Positions 1 through 9,187 of a DNA stretch of 64,000 bases are shown one piece after another. The position numbers and the translations under genes were made by a program. Position 1 is the first letter of the stretch. Each line of letters opens with the position of its first letter. The stretch is taken from positions 124,001 through 188,000 of the forward strand of contig CAVWLJ010000011.1 in the NCBI GenBank assembly GCA_963755755.1. The letters are read 5' to 3'. The notes below the pieces were generated by a model, which was given only the letters and a program-made list of their open reading frames with translations, did not search any database and was not told where the DNA came from. The stretch comes from DATKNA01 sp963755755. Its GTDB lineage: Bacteria; Actinomycetota; Actinomycetes; Actinomycetales; Kineosporiaceae.

Positions 1-1629
1 TCTGCGCCTGGCTCTGCGCCTGGCTCTGCGCGGCCGCCGACGGCGCGACGTCCGTCGGGTCCGGCACCGGCAGCGGGGCGCACGTGGCGTCCGGGCCGGA
101 ACCCTTGACCCGTGCGGGGAGCTTGCCCGTCGCGAGATAGGCCGCGATGAGGTCGTCCTCGCAGGCGTTGCCGTAGAGCGAGCCGGCGTGGGTCGTGCCG
201 CCCGGCAGGGCCAGCAGCCTCGACTTCGGGAAGAGCTTGCGGACCTCGAGGCTGCCCGAGTACGGCGTCGCCGCGTCGAGCGTCTCGTCCACCAGGAGCA
301 CCGGCGGCACCTTCGCACCGTTCACCCTGACCGGCTTGCCGGCCTTGGCGGGCCAGAAGAGGCAGGGCGCGTTGAACCACGCGTTGCCCCAGGTCTCGAA
401 CGGCGCCTTGGCGAAGGTCTTCCAGTTGTCGCGCTTCCACTTCGCCCAGGAGGTGGGCCACTGGGCGTCGGTGCACTGGACGGCGCTGTAGACCGCGAAC
501 CCGTTGTCGTCACCGACGCCGTTGGTGTCGTTCGCGGCGTCGATCAGGGGCTTGGCGTCGTGGGTCGTGTTGTAGTCGGCCCACAGCTTGCCCAGGTCGA
601 GCCAGGTGAACTGGTAGTAGCCGGCCTCGAGGAAGATGTCGCTCCACTCGTCGGGGCCCACCACGCCGCCCGCGGGCTTCTTCAGCAGGGCGTACCGCTG
701 CTTGTAGAACTTGGCCTCGACCGCCTTCTGGGTCTTGCCCAGGTGGTAGACCGAGTCGTACTTCGCCAGCCACGCGAACCAGATCTTGATGTTCCGCTCG
801 AAGGCGATGTCCTGGTCGAGGTTGGCCTGGTACCAGACCTTGCGCGGGTCGACGTTGCTGTCGAGCACCATCCGGCGCACCCGCTGCGGGAAGAGCGTGG
901 CGTACACCTGGCCGAGGTAGGTGCCGTACGAGAAGCCGTAGTAGTTGATCTTCTTCTGGCCGAGCGCCGCGCGGATCCTGTCCATGTCCCGGGCGGAGTC
1001 GACGGTCTTCATGTGCGAGAGGAGGGCGCCGCCGTCCTTGCCGCAGGCCTTGGCGTACCCCTTCGACCGGGTGAGCCAGATCTTCTCCAGCCGCGGCGTG
1101 ACGGGCTCGTAGAGCGGCCGAGGGCCGGCGAAGTAGTTCGGGTCGCAGCTCAGGGACGGCTTGCTGGAGCCGACGCCGCGCGGGTCGAAGCCGATCCAGT
1201 CGTAGGCGTCGCCCGCGTGGTTGGGCACGTACTGGCCGAGCGTGGCGAGCCCGAGGCCGGAGCCGCCCGGACCGCCCGGGTTGACGAGCAGAACGCCCTG
1301 GTACTTGGACGCCGCCACCGTGTGCTTCACCATCGAGACCGCGATCTGGATCTTCGCGCGCTTGGGGTGCGCGTAGTCCAGCGGCACCGAGACGAACCCG
1401 CAGACGGCGCCGGCCTTCGCCAGCGACGCGTCGGTGCACGTGCGCCACTTCACGCCGTTGACGCCGGCGGCGGATCGGAGGCCGCCACCGACGGCGTCGA
1501 CGGAGCCTTCGCCGGTGCGGGGATGGTCGGCGCGGCGGTCGCCGCGGTTGCCAGTGATGTCGCGCCCAGCGCGCCGGCCGCGACGACCGCGACCGACGAC
1601 CCGAGCAGCGCTCGTGTGAACCTCTGCAC
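1..1629 (-). CDS. Secreted TAP-family alpha/beta hydrolase (tripeptidyl aminopeptidase-like), C-terminus beyond left edge
   Basis: The reading frame from about 1490 to the window edge encodes an alpha/beta hydrolase that resembles actinobacterial tripeptidyl aminopeptidases: NPGGPGGSG oxyanion motif, nucleophile elbow GFSYG (Ser codon at 929-931), and a TAP-type C-terminal region with the likely acid (LLVDETLDAATP) and base (GTTHAG). The start GTG at 1629 follows GAGGGGAC and opens a typical signal peptide (MQRFTRALLGSSVAVVAAGA, then ALGATSLATAATAA). The signal peptide is in a different frame from the catalytic part; the switch lies near 1490-1500, most likely a single-base error. The product should be exported and release short peptides from N-termini; substrate is not deducible. 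A repeated SQAQSQAQ tail is still open at position 1. Confidence 0.8.
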
Positions 1630-1675
1630 TCACGTCCCCTCTCGTCGGCACGGCTCGTGACCGCGCCGCACACAG

Positions 1676-1701
1676 GACGACCGCCCGGGCGGGCGGTCGT
1701 C
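1676..1701. promoter_or_regulatory. 26-bp perfect palindrome upstream of the peptidase
   Basis: Two 12-base arms (GACGACCGCCCG and its complement) are separated by GG. It lies 47-72 bases upstream of the peptidase start, in the gap shared with the divergent amidohydrolase. Its position suits a repressor operator or a leader hairpin. No regulator gene is adjacent, so the role is inferred. Confidence 0.4.
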
Positions 1702-1796
1702 ACGACACGTGGCAGGTCCTACCATCGCGCCAGCTCCTGCTGCAACGGCTACTACCGTCCGTCACCGACCCGCAGCGCGCTATGGGGACCTCCGTC

Positions 1797-1889
1797 CGGC
1801 GTCCGCCCGGGTCGCGGCGGCGGGAGGGCGCTACGACGACCTCGCGCGCGCCCGGCGTCCGCCCGGGCCGCGCCGGCGGGAGGGCGCTA
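1797..1889 (+). repeat. Two direct 37-bp repeats upstream of the amidohydrolase
   Basis: Positions 1797-1833 and 1853-1889 are near-identical (differences only in the central GTCGCGG / GCCGCGC part), with a period of 56 bases. The second copy ends 10 bases before the amidohydrolase start codon. This may be a tandem duplication or a paired regulator site; function unknown. Confidence 0.6.
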
Positions 1890-1899
1890 ACGTGCCGCC

Positions 1900-3066
1900 A
1901 TGCCCGACGCCATCGAGGTCCGCAAGATCCCGCTCAAGAACGTCAGCGACGCCTCGGGGCTCGCCGAGCTCGTCGAAGCCGGCGTGCTCGAGGCGGACCG
2001 CGTGATCGCCGTCATCGGCAAGACCGAGGGCAACGGCGGGGTCAACGACTACACCCGGATCATCGCCGACCGCGCCTTCCGCGAGGTCCTCATGGCCAAG
2101 GGGACCCGGGATCGGGACGCCGTCATGCAGGTGCCGATCGTCTGGTCCGGCGGCACGGACGGCGTCCTCTCGCCGCATGCGACGATCTTCGCGACCCTCC
2201 CGGCGGACCACCCCGACGCGCAGAGCGGGCGCGACGAGCCCCGGCTCACCGTGGGCTTCGCGATGAGCGAGCAGCTGCTGCCGGAGGACATCGGGCGGCG
2301 TCCGATGATCGAGAAGGTGGCGGCGGCGGTCACGGTGGCGATGGAGCGCGCCGGGATCAGCGACCCGCGCGACGTCCACTACATACAGACGAAGACGCCG
2401 CTGCTCACGATCCACACCATCCGGGACGCGAAGAGCCGCGGGAAGACGGTGTGGACCGAGAACACCCACGAGTCCATGGACCTGTCGAACGGGACGACGG
2501 CGCTCGGGATCGCGGTCGCGCTCGGCGAGATCGAGATGCCGCCGGAAGAGGCGGTGCTGCACGACCGGTCGCTCTACAGCTCGGTGGCGTCGTGCTCCTC
2601 GGGCGTCGAGCTCGACCAGGCACAGGTGGTCGTCGTCGGCAACGCGACCGGCGTCGGCGGCCGGTACCGGATCGGGCACTCGGTCATGCGGGACGCCCTG
2701 GACGCCGACGGCATCTGGTCAGCGATCCGCGCCGCCGGGCTCGACCTGCCCGAGCGGCCGCACCCGTCGGACCTGGGTGGCCGCCTCGTCAACGTCTTCC
2801 TCAAGTGCGAGGCGTCGCAGGACGGGCAGGTCCGCGGGCGGCGCAACGCGATGCTCGACGACTCCGACGTCCACTGGCACCGCCAGATCAAGGCGACGGT
2901 CGGCGGGGTCACGGCGTCCGTGACCGGTGACCCCGCCGCGTTCGTCTCCGTCTCCGCCGCCCACCAGGGTCCGGACGGCGGGGGACCGGTCGCGGCCGTC
3001 GTCGACCTCGGCCCGGGCGAGCCCACCGGCTATCGGGCGCCCGCCGCCGAGGTCGCGCCGGCCTGA
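1900..3066 (+). CDS. Ring-opening amidohydrolase (barbiturase / cyanuric acid amidohydrolase family)
   Basis: The 388-residue protein has the usual length of the AtzD/barbiturase family, whose fold is three repeats each supplying a Ser-Lys pair. Family signatures are plain: VIGKTEGNGGVNDYTR near residue 38, SGGTDGVLSPH in the first third, VQTKTPLLT and SMDLSNGTTALGIA in the middle, and VASCSSGVEL, NATGVGGRYRIGHSVM and RNAMLDDSDVHWHRQIK in the last third. Family members open the ring of barbiturate or cyanurate. The overall wording looks closer to Rhodococcus barbiturase than to AtzD, but that is from memory. No uracil-oxidation or triazine genes lie beside it. The 3' end converges with the DUF805 gene 17 bases away. 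Confidence 0.85.
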   Translation: MPDAIEVRKIPLKNVSDASGLAELVEAGVLEADRVIAVIGKTEGNGGVNDYTRIIADRAFREVLMAKGTRDRDAVMQVPIVWSGGTDGVLSPHATIFATLPADHPDAQSGRDEPRLTVGFAMSEQLLPEDIGRRPMIEKVAAAVTVAMERAGISDPRDVHYIQTKTPLLTIHTIRDAKSRGKTVWTENTHESMDLSNGTTALGIAVALGEIEMPPEEAVLHDRSLYSSVASCSSGVELDQAQVVVVGNATGVGGRYRIGHSVMRDALDADGIWSAIRAAGLDLPERPHPSDLGGRLVNVFLKCEASQDGQVRGRRNAMLDDSDVHWHRQIKATVGGVTASVTGDPAAFVSVSAAHQGPDGGGPVAAVVDLGPGEPTGYRAPAAEVAPA

Positions 3067-3082
3067 GACCCGGGCCCTCGCG

Positions 3083-3821
3083 CTACTGCCGAGGATCGGA
3101 CGGGGGCCGGTTCTCGGGGTCGGGCACGCCGTCCGGCGGGGGGTTGCCCTGCGGGGGTGCCGTCGGCTGCGTCCCGTACTCCGGCGCGGGCGGCTGCGTG
3201 CCGTACCCGGGCGGAGGCGGCTGCGTCCCGTACCCGGCGGCGGTGGCTGCGTCCCGTACTCCGGCGGCGGCGGCTGCGTCCCGTACCCGGGCGGCTGTGG
3301 CTGCGTGCCGTACTCCGGCGCCGTCGGCTGCGTCCCGTACCCCGGGGGCGGGGGCGCGGCGGACGGCTGGGTGGGCGGCGCGTACGGCTGCGGCGGGTAG
3401 GGCGGCTCGGCGTAGCCCTGTCCGTAGCCGGAGCCGGCGTAGGCCGGGGCGTCGTAGCCCTTGGGGTTGGGGCCGTACTGGTTATCCGGCCGGCTGTCCT
3501 GGGCCCACCAGACGACCAGGATGATGATCCCCACGATCGGGATCAGGGCGATGAACAACCACCAGCCGCTGCGATCGGTGTCGTGCAGGCGGCGCACGCT
3601 CACCGCCAGCGACGGGATGAGCAGCAGGAGCGCGACGATCGCGGAGATCACGCCGCCCCTCGTGCTGTTGCCGCTGTGGATGATCGCGTCGAGGACGTTG
3701 GCGATCGTCCGGACGATGCGCTGAAGAGGACGAAGAACCAGAACTCGGAGCGTCGTGCGCGGCCGCTGAACGTGGCGTACTTGCGCTGCAGGACCGTACG
3801 GACGGCTTCCTGGAAGGACAC
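3083..3821 (-). CDS. DUF805 membrane protein with YGTQP repeat tail
   Basis: The N-terminus (VSFQEAVRTVLQRKYATFSG, then RARRSEFWFFVLF) and the RRLHDTDRSGWW motif followed by a hydrophobic segment identify DUF805, a small integral membrane family of unknown function. The C-terminus is a proline-rich tail built on a 27-base unit coding YGTQPPPPG/E, about seven copies. Two frame changes are needed: near 3745 in the membrane part and near 3235-3255 where one repeat unit is 26 instead of 27 bases. The reconstructed end is PENRPPSDPRQ followed by TAG at 3083. Start is GTG at 3821 behind GGGAGGTC. It is a paralogue of the next gene. Confidence 0.75.
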
Positions 3822-3879
3822 GGGACCTCCCCCGGCTGCGCCCCTCCTGTGCGGGGCGAGGTGGCGACGAGCCTAGAAC

Positions 3880-3918
3880 CGACGGGCCCCTTCCGGGAGA
3901 TCCGGAAGGGGCCCGTCG
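3880..3918 (-). terminator. Strong terminator hairpin between the two DUF805 genes
   Basis: A perfect 17-bp stem (3880-3896 with 3902-3918) and a 5-base loop. It sits 41 bases past the stop of the 3959-4372 gene and upstream of the next one, so it separates the two paralogues transcriptionally. Confidence 0.75.
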
Positions 3919-3958
3919 CCGGCAACGGTCCGTAGGGTCGGCGCCGGGCGTCAGGGCG

Positions 3959-4372
3959 TCAGAACTGCGGCGCGGGAGGCGGCATCTCCGCGTACGCCTG
4001 GCCACCCAGGCCCTTGGGGCTGGGGCCGTACTGGTTCTCGCCGTGGCTGTCCTGCACGTAGAACACGATCAGGACGATCCAGCCGACGATCGGGACGAGC
4101 CCGAGGAGCAGCCACCAGGCACTGCGGCTCGTGTCGTGGAGCCGGCGCGCGCCCACGGCCAGGTTGGGCAGGAGCAGCGCCAGCGAGGCGAGGTTCTGGA
4201 CGAGGCCGGAGCCGTTGCCGTACCGGGTCCCGATGATCCCGTCGATGATGCTCGCGACGATGCCGACGATCACGTTGAAGAGCACGAAGAACCAGAGCTC
4301 GGAGCGACGCGCCCGGCCCGAGAAGGTGACGTACTTCTGCAAGCACGTCCTGACGGCGTCCTGGAAGGACAT
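3959..4372 (-). CDS. DUF805 membrane protein
   Basis: An intact 137-residue protein: conserved N-terminal MSFQDAVRTCLQKYVTFSGR, then RARRSELWFFVLF, two or three hydrophobic segments, ARRLHDTSRSAWW, and a last membrane segment followed by the family's DSxGENQYGPxPKG ending. This is the usual DUF805 length. It shares the N-terminal motif with the neighbour at 3083-3821, so the two are tandem paralogues, the latter with an added repeat tail. Function unknown; the family is inner-membrane. Confidence 0.85.
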   Translation of the reverse strand: MSFQDAVRTCLQKYVTFSGRARRSELWFFVLFNVIVGIVASIIDGIIGTRYGNGSGLVQNLASLALLLPNLAVGARRLHDTSRSAWWLLLGLVPIVGWIVLIVFYVQDSHGENQYGPSPKGLGGQAYAEMPPPAPQF

Positions 4373-4617
4373 GGAGCGACCTCTCTGAAGGAAGTGATCA
4401 CTGCGGTCGCGCCGATCCTAGGGTTTCCTAAGGGCCCGCTGTGACCTCCCTTCCGTCCGCCACACGCTCGGCCCACGGGGAACCGGCCGTAAGTTACCGG
4501 CCAGTAAGCTGTCGGCGGGAGCGAGTTCGTCCGGCCCGCGGCGGCAGACTCCTCCTACGCGTCGCGCACGGCCGCGTCGCGGGCCCGCACCGGCCCCCGA
4601 AGGGGAGAGTCGACCTG

Positions 4618-6889
4618 ATGGACCTGTCCGCCCTCCAGATCACGGCGATCACCATCGTCGTCGTGGCCTCGCTCGTCGGCGTCGCGCTCTTCGCGCGCAC
4701 CGTCGGCTACCTCGTGCGGGTGATACGGCTCGGCGCGCCCGACCCGACCCGTCGCGGGCAGGCCGGCGACCGGACCTACAGCGTGCTGGTGGAGACGCTC
4801 GGCCACGCGCGGCTGGGCAAGTGGCCGCTCATCGGCGTGATGCACTGGTTCGTGTTCGTCGGGTTCGGCGCGCTCTTCTTCACCCTCCTCACCGCCTACG
4901 GGCAGATCTTCGACCCGAGCTTCGCGCTGCCGCTCATCGGCCACTGGGCGCCCTACGAATGGGCCGCCGAGATCATCGCCTGGCTCACCGGGCTGGGGAT
5001 CCTCACGCTGATCGTCGTCCGGCAGCTGAACCACCCGCGCACCCGGGGGCGCAGGTCCCGGTTCTTCGGGTCGACGTTCTGGCAGGCCTACTACGTCGAG
5101 CTCACGATCCTCGCCGTCGTCGTCTGCGTGCTCGCGCTGCGCGGGCTCGAGTACGCGCTCGCGGCCGCGACGTCCGGTTCGACGACGACGAGCGCCCAGG
5201 GGTCGCCGCCGTCGGGCTGGCACTACCCGACGACGGCATGGCTCGGCCGGCTCTTCGACGGCGTCGGTGTGACGGCGCTGGAGAACGCGATCGTCGTCGT
5301 CGCCCTCGTCAAGATCATCGTCTCGATGGCGTGGTTCATCACCATCGCGCTGCAACCGACGATGGGCGTCGCCTGGCACCGCTTCCTGGCGTTCCCCAAC
5401 ATCTGGTTCAAGCGCCACCCGGGCAAGGCGCCCGAGCGGGGCCTGACGCCGAGCCTCGGCGAGCTCCAGCCGATCCGGGTGAACGGCGAGGTGCTGGACT
5501 TCGAGAAGGCCGACGACCTCGACGAGGACGCGGCCCTCGGCGTGGGCAAGGTCGAGGACTTCACCTGGAAGGGGCTGCTCGACTTCTCCACCTGCACCGA
5601 GTGCGGCCGCTGCCAGTCGCAGTGCCCGGCCTGGAACACGGACAAGCCGCTGTCGCCGAAGCTGCTCGTGCTGAACCTCCGCGACCACGCCTACGGCAAG
5701 GCGCCGTGGCTGCTCGCGGCCGAGGATGCCCGCGAGGGCCTGCCGGACGCCGTCAAGGCCCAGGCCGAGCGTCCGCTCGTCGCCCCTGTCGACGTGATGG
5801 ATCCGCTGGCCGGCGGCGTCATCGATCCCGACGTCCTGTGGTCCTGCACGACGTGCGGGGCCTGCGTCGAGCAGTGCCCGGTCGACATCGAGCACGTCGA
5901 CCACGTCGTCGACATGCGCCGGTACCAGGTGCTCATCGAGTCGGCGTTCCCGACCGAGCTCGGCGGGCTCTTCAAGAACCTGGAGCGCAACGCCAACCCC
6001 TGGGGCGTCAGCCCGCGGCAGCGCCTGGACTGGGCCAAGGACCTGCCGTTCGAGGTCAAGCAGGTCGGCGTCGACGTGGAGAACCTCTCCGAGGTGGACT
6101 ACCTCTTCTGGGTCGGGTGCGCGGGCGCGTACGAGGACCGGCAGAAGAAGACGACCCGGGCCGTGGCCGAACTCCTCGACGCGGCCGGCGTGACGTTCGC
6201 GGTGCTCGGCGACGGCGAGTCCTGCAGCGGCGACCCCGCCCGGCGCTCGGGCAACGAGTTCCTCTTCAGCCAGCTCGCGATGCAGAACGTCGAGGTCCTC
6301 AACGAGGCCGGCGCGACGAAGATCGTGGTCACCTGCGCGCACTGCTTCAACACCCTGAAGAACGAGTACCCGCAGCTCGGCGGCCACTACGAGGTGCTGC
6401 ACCACACGCAGCTGCTCAACCGCCTGGTCCGCGACAAGAAGCTGACGCCGGTGGCGCCGGTCGTCCGGCCCGGCCGCTGTGACGACCACGGCCACCTATC
6501 ACGACCCCTGCTACATCGGCCGTCACAACGGCGTCTACGACCCACCCCGCGAGCTGATCGAGGCGCTGCCCGGCGTCCGGCTCGAGGAGATGCCCCGGCA
6601 CGGCAACCGCTCGTTCTGCTGCGGCGCGGGCGGCGCGCGGATGTGGATGGAGGAGAAGCTCGGGACCCGGATCAACGCCAACCGGATGGACGAGGCCCTC
6701 GCCACCGGCGCCGACCAGGTGGCGGTGGCCTGCCCGTTCTGCCGGGTGATGCTCGGCGACAGCCTGACGGCGAAGCAGGCCGAGGGGACGGCGAGCGAGG
6801 ACGTCGAGGTCATCGACGTCGCGCAGATGCTGCTGGCGGCCGTCCGTCGCGGCGACCCGCAGCCGGAGGTCGAGCCCGCCGGCGCCTGA
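4618..6889 (+). CDS. Membrane Fe-S oxidoreductase, HdrD/FadF-like
   Basis: About 757 residues. The N-terminus has several membrane segments (NarI/DUF3483-like, MDLSALQITAITIVVVASLV at the start, HWFVFVGFGALFF further on). Then come two 4Fe-4S motifs, CTECGRCQSQCP starting at Cys326 and CTTCGACVEQCP starting at Cys410, and two CCG domains (WVGCAGAYEDR ... TCAHCFNTL; YHDPCYIGRHN ... FCCGAGGARMW). This order matches membrane-bound heterodisulfide-reductase-like enzymes of actinobacteria thought to pass electrons from acyl-CoA or other dehydrogenases to quinone. The frame shifts near 6470, between the two CCG domains, so both halves are real parts of one gene. Start ATG at 4618 after AGGGGAGAG. 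Confidence 0.85.
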
Positions 6890-6946
6890 CCTCCGGTCCG
6901 TCGACCACGAGGTCCGGAAAGAAATCCCGAGAGATCTCGACCGCGC

Positions 6947-6973
6947 TGTCGAATCCGGGCGAGGCTGTGCGAC
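6947..6973 (+). promoter_or_regulatory. Candidate ECF42-type promoter of the DGPF gene
   Basis: TGTCGA (6947-6952), 17 bases, then CGAC (6970-6973), 54 bases before the DGPF start. From memory, ECF42 sigma factors recognise TGTCGA at -35 and a CGA-type -10 ahead of DGPF genes; the match in the expected place supports autoregulation of the pair. Confidence 0.5.
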
Positions 6974-7026
6974 GGAGGGGTGACGGACCGGAAGGACCGG
7001 CCCCGACCCTGACAGGAGAGCATCCG

Positions 7027-7383
7027 ATGACGCAGTACCTGATCCTCATCTACGAGCGCGAAGCCGACTACGCGACCGTCACGCCGGAGGCGTGGGGCTC
7101 GATGCTCGACGCGCACAACGCGTTCGCGAAGACCGTCGCCGACCTCGGCGCCACGATCCAGGGCGGCGCGGCCCTCCAGCCGACCACGACCGCGACGTCG
7201 ATCCGGGCCGGGGCCGTGACGGACGGGCCGTTCGTCGAGACCAAGGAGGCGCTCGGCGGCTACTACGTGGTGGAGGCCCGCGACCTCGACCAGGCCCTGG
7301 AGATCGGCAAGCTCTGCCCCGCTCCGTTCGGCGGCGTCGAGGTCCGTCCGCTCATGGACCTGACCGCGGGCCCCGCGCAGTGA
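7027..7383 (+). CDS. DGPF-domain (YCII-related) protein
   Basis: A 118-residue protein with the family opening MTQYLILIYERE and the name-giving motif VTDGPFVETKEALGGYYVVE near residue 65. YCII-like proteins are small ferredoxin-fold proteins, some with a His-Asp pair; their substrates are mostly unknown. DGPF genes are the standard partners of ECF42 sigma factors, and one follows here after seven bases. AGGAG precedes the ATG. Confidence 0.85.
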   Translation: MTQYLILIYEREADYATVTPEAWGSMLDAHNAFAKTVADLGATIQGGAALQPTTTATSIRAGAVTDGPFVETKEALGGYYVVEARDLDQALEIGKLCPAPFGGVEVRPLMDLTAGPAQ

Positions 7384-7390
7384 CGGGTCG

Positions 7391-8667
7391 GTGACGGCTG
7401 CGGCCGGAGCTGTCGCCGACGCCCTGGCGGACGCGCACCGGCGCGAGTGGGCCTTCGTGCTCGCCGCGACGGTGCGCGTCGCCGGCGACCTCGACGTCGC
7501 CGAGGAGTGCGCGCAGGAGGCCTACGTCGAGGCGCTCACGGCGTGGGCGCGGGACGGCGTCCCCGACCGCCCCGGCGCCTGGCTGACGACGGTGGCGCGG
7601 AGGCGGGCGCTGGACCGCATCCGCCGGGACGTCACCCTGCGCCGCAAGCTCCCGCTGCTCGTCGAGCCCGCGGAGGCCGGTGCCCTGGGCGGGCCGCTCG
7701 ACGCCGAGGCGGTCGGCGTCCCGGCCGTGCCCGACGACCGGCTGCGCCTGATCTTCACCTGCTGTCACCCCGCCCTCGACCCCTCCGCCCGGGTCGCCCT
7801 CACGCTGCGCCTGGTCTGCGGCGTCGCGACGCCGGACGTGGCGCGGGCCTTCCTCGTCTCCGAGCCGACGATGGCGGCCCGGATCACCCGCGCGAAGAAG
7901 AAGATCGCCCAGGCACGGATCCCCTACCGGGCCCCCTCCGCGAGCGGAGCTGCCCGAGCGCCTCGGCAGCGTGCTCGCCACCGTCCACCTGCTCTTCAGC
8001 ACGGGACACACGGCGCCGACCGGCGAGCAGCTGGTCCGGGACGACGTCTGCGACCGGGCCGTCGACCTGGCCCGCACGCTGGTGACGCTGCTGCCCGGCG
8101 AGCCCGAGGTCCGCGGCCTGCTCGGCCTGCTCCTGCTCACCGACGCGCGCCGGGCCACCCGGGTGGACGCCGAGGGCCGGCTGGTGCTGCTCGAGGACCA
8201 GGACCGCAGCCGCTGGGACCAGGCCCGGATCCTCGAGGGCCTGCGCTGGACGGTCGAGGCCCTCTCCGTGCCCCGACCGGGGCGGTTCGCGTTCCAGGCC
8301 GCGGTGGCCGGCGCCCACGCCGTCGCGCCCTCCTTCGCGGCGACCGACTGGCCGCGGGTGGTCCGGCTCTACGACCTGCTGCTGGCCGAGGAGCCCTCTC
8401 CGGTCGTCGAGCTCAACCGGGCGGTCGCGCTCGCCTTCGCGCAGGGACCGGACGCCGGGCTCGCGGAGCTCGACCGCCTGGCCGCGGACGGCAGGCTCTC
8501 CGCCTACCCGTACCTGCCGGCCGCGCGTGCCGATCTGCTCCGGCGGCTCGGCCGGGACGCCGAGGCCGCGGCGGCGTACGAGCAGGCGCTGGGGCTGACG
8601 ACCAACGAGGCCGAGCGGGAGTTCCTGACCCGGCGGCTCGCCGAGCGCGACCCCGTCCACCCGCTGA
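7391..8667 (+). CDS. ECF42-type RNA polymerase sigma factor with C-terminal helical extension
   Basis: Sigma-70 region 2 (HRREWAFVLAATVRVAGDLD, AEECAQEAYVEA, GAWLTTVARRRALDRIRRD) and region 4 (RVALTLRLVCGVATPDVARA, FLVSEPTMAARITRAKKKI) are followed by a long TPR-like helical domain (SWDQARILEGLRW-type, ...SRWDQARILEGLRWTVEAL, VVELNRAVALAFAQGPDAGL). This is the ECF42 architecture, about 410 residues. The frame changes near 7945, just after region 4. The second frame has no stop until far downstream, so the true end is inferred: family proteins stop soon after the FLTRRLAE motif, and a TGA at 8665-8667 in the adjacent frame fits. Expected role: response sigma factor controlling the upstream DGPF gene; it has no anti-sigma gene beside it, as usual for this group. 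Confidence 0.8.
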
Positions 8668-8670
8668 GGC

Positions 8671-8804
8671 TGGACCGGCCGGTCCACTCCCGGAGGTTGC
8701 TGCTGGACCGACCGGTCCAGTGTCAGCGGAGCATGCCGCCGGAACTGGACCGGCCGGTCCAGAGCGTCTGGACCGGGCGGTCCAGACGCTGGACCGCGCG
8801 GTCC
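8671..8804. repeat. Cluster of five TGGACCGNNCGGTCCA palindromes
   Basis: Palindromes at 8671-8686, 8703-8720, 8745-8762, 8764-8789 and 8791-8804 share the core GGACCGnnCGGTCC; the fourth is a 26-base perfect dyad with a two-base centre. Centres are 33, 42, 23 and 21 bases apart. They fall right after the likely end of the sigma gene and before a bidirectional terminator. They could be a regulator-binding array, a repetitive extragenic element, or folded RNA; nothing identifies a binding protein. Confidence 0.7.
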
Positions 8805-8812
8805 CGCCGCCC

Positions 8813-8876
8813 CTGTGCACCCGAACTCCCCGGAGAGGCACCGATCGGGCCCGCCGGCGGGGGTTCGGGTGCACAG
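8813..8876. repeat. Inverted repeat with CTGTGCAC ends
   Basis: Arms CTGTGCACCCGAAC (8813-8826) and its exact complement (8863-8876) enclose 36 bases. The end sequence CTGTGCA recurs in the hairpins at 28466 and 46925. Confidence 0.55.
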
Positions 8877-8922
8877 CGGGCGGCGGCCGGGGCAAGCGGC
8901 AGGACGAGACCGCAGGACGACG

Positions 8923-8953
8923 ACGGCCCCGCCGCGGAGTGCGGCGGGGCCGT
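8923..8953. terminator. Bidirectional terminator between the sigma factor and csrA
   Basis: A perfect 13-bp GC stem (8923-8935 with 8941-8953), loop GGAGT. The genes on the two sides converge here, so it can serve both. Confidence 0.65.
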
Positions 8954-8977
8954 TCAGAAGGACGAGGGGTCCTTCCG

Positions 8978-9187
8978 TCAGTCGTGCTCGAGCTCTCCCG
9001 GGGCGTCGCGGTCGGCGCCCTCGGAGGGGTTCTCGCCGGCCTGCCGGTCGTCGCCCGAGGGCTGGAAGGTGTCGTCCGCCGGGCTCGACGCCTGCGGCAG
9101 CAGGTCGGGCTCGGCCTGTTCCGCCGCCGCCCGGGCGTCGTCGATCCGCTCTTGGACCTGCTCCAGGCGCTGCTCGTTCTCCGCCAT
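8978..9187 (-). CDS. Small acidic protein in frame with csrA (separate gene or CsrA tail)
   Basis: Reading from ATG at 9187 gives 69 residues beginning MAENEQRLEQVQERIDDARA, an amphipathic helix followed by an acidic, disordered tail (ending PGELEHD). AGGA lies eight bases before this ATG. Similar small soluble proteins are, as I recall, common free-standing genes in actinobacteria. No stop codon separates it from csrA in the sequence as given, so either a frameshift hides the csrA stop or the two are one polypeptide. Confidence 0.45.
   Translation of the reverse strand: MAENEQRLEQVQERIDDARAAAEQAEPDLLPQASSPADDTFQPSGDDRQAGENPSEGADRDAPGELEHD

Noticed and set aside
188..1660. Long plus-strand open frame of 490 codons
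   Set aside because: It is the antisense of the peptidase; its Arg/Val-rich composition is a GC artefact and it has no domain similarity.
4555..6495. 646-codon minus-strand open frame across the Fe-S oxidoreductase
   Set aside because: Shadow frame; the plus strand has the CxxCxxC and CCG motifs and proper hydrophobic segments.
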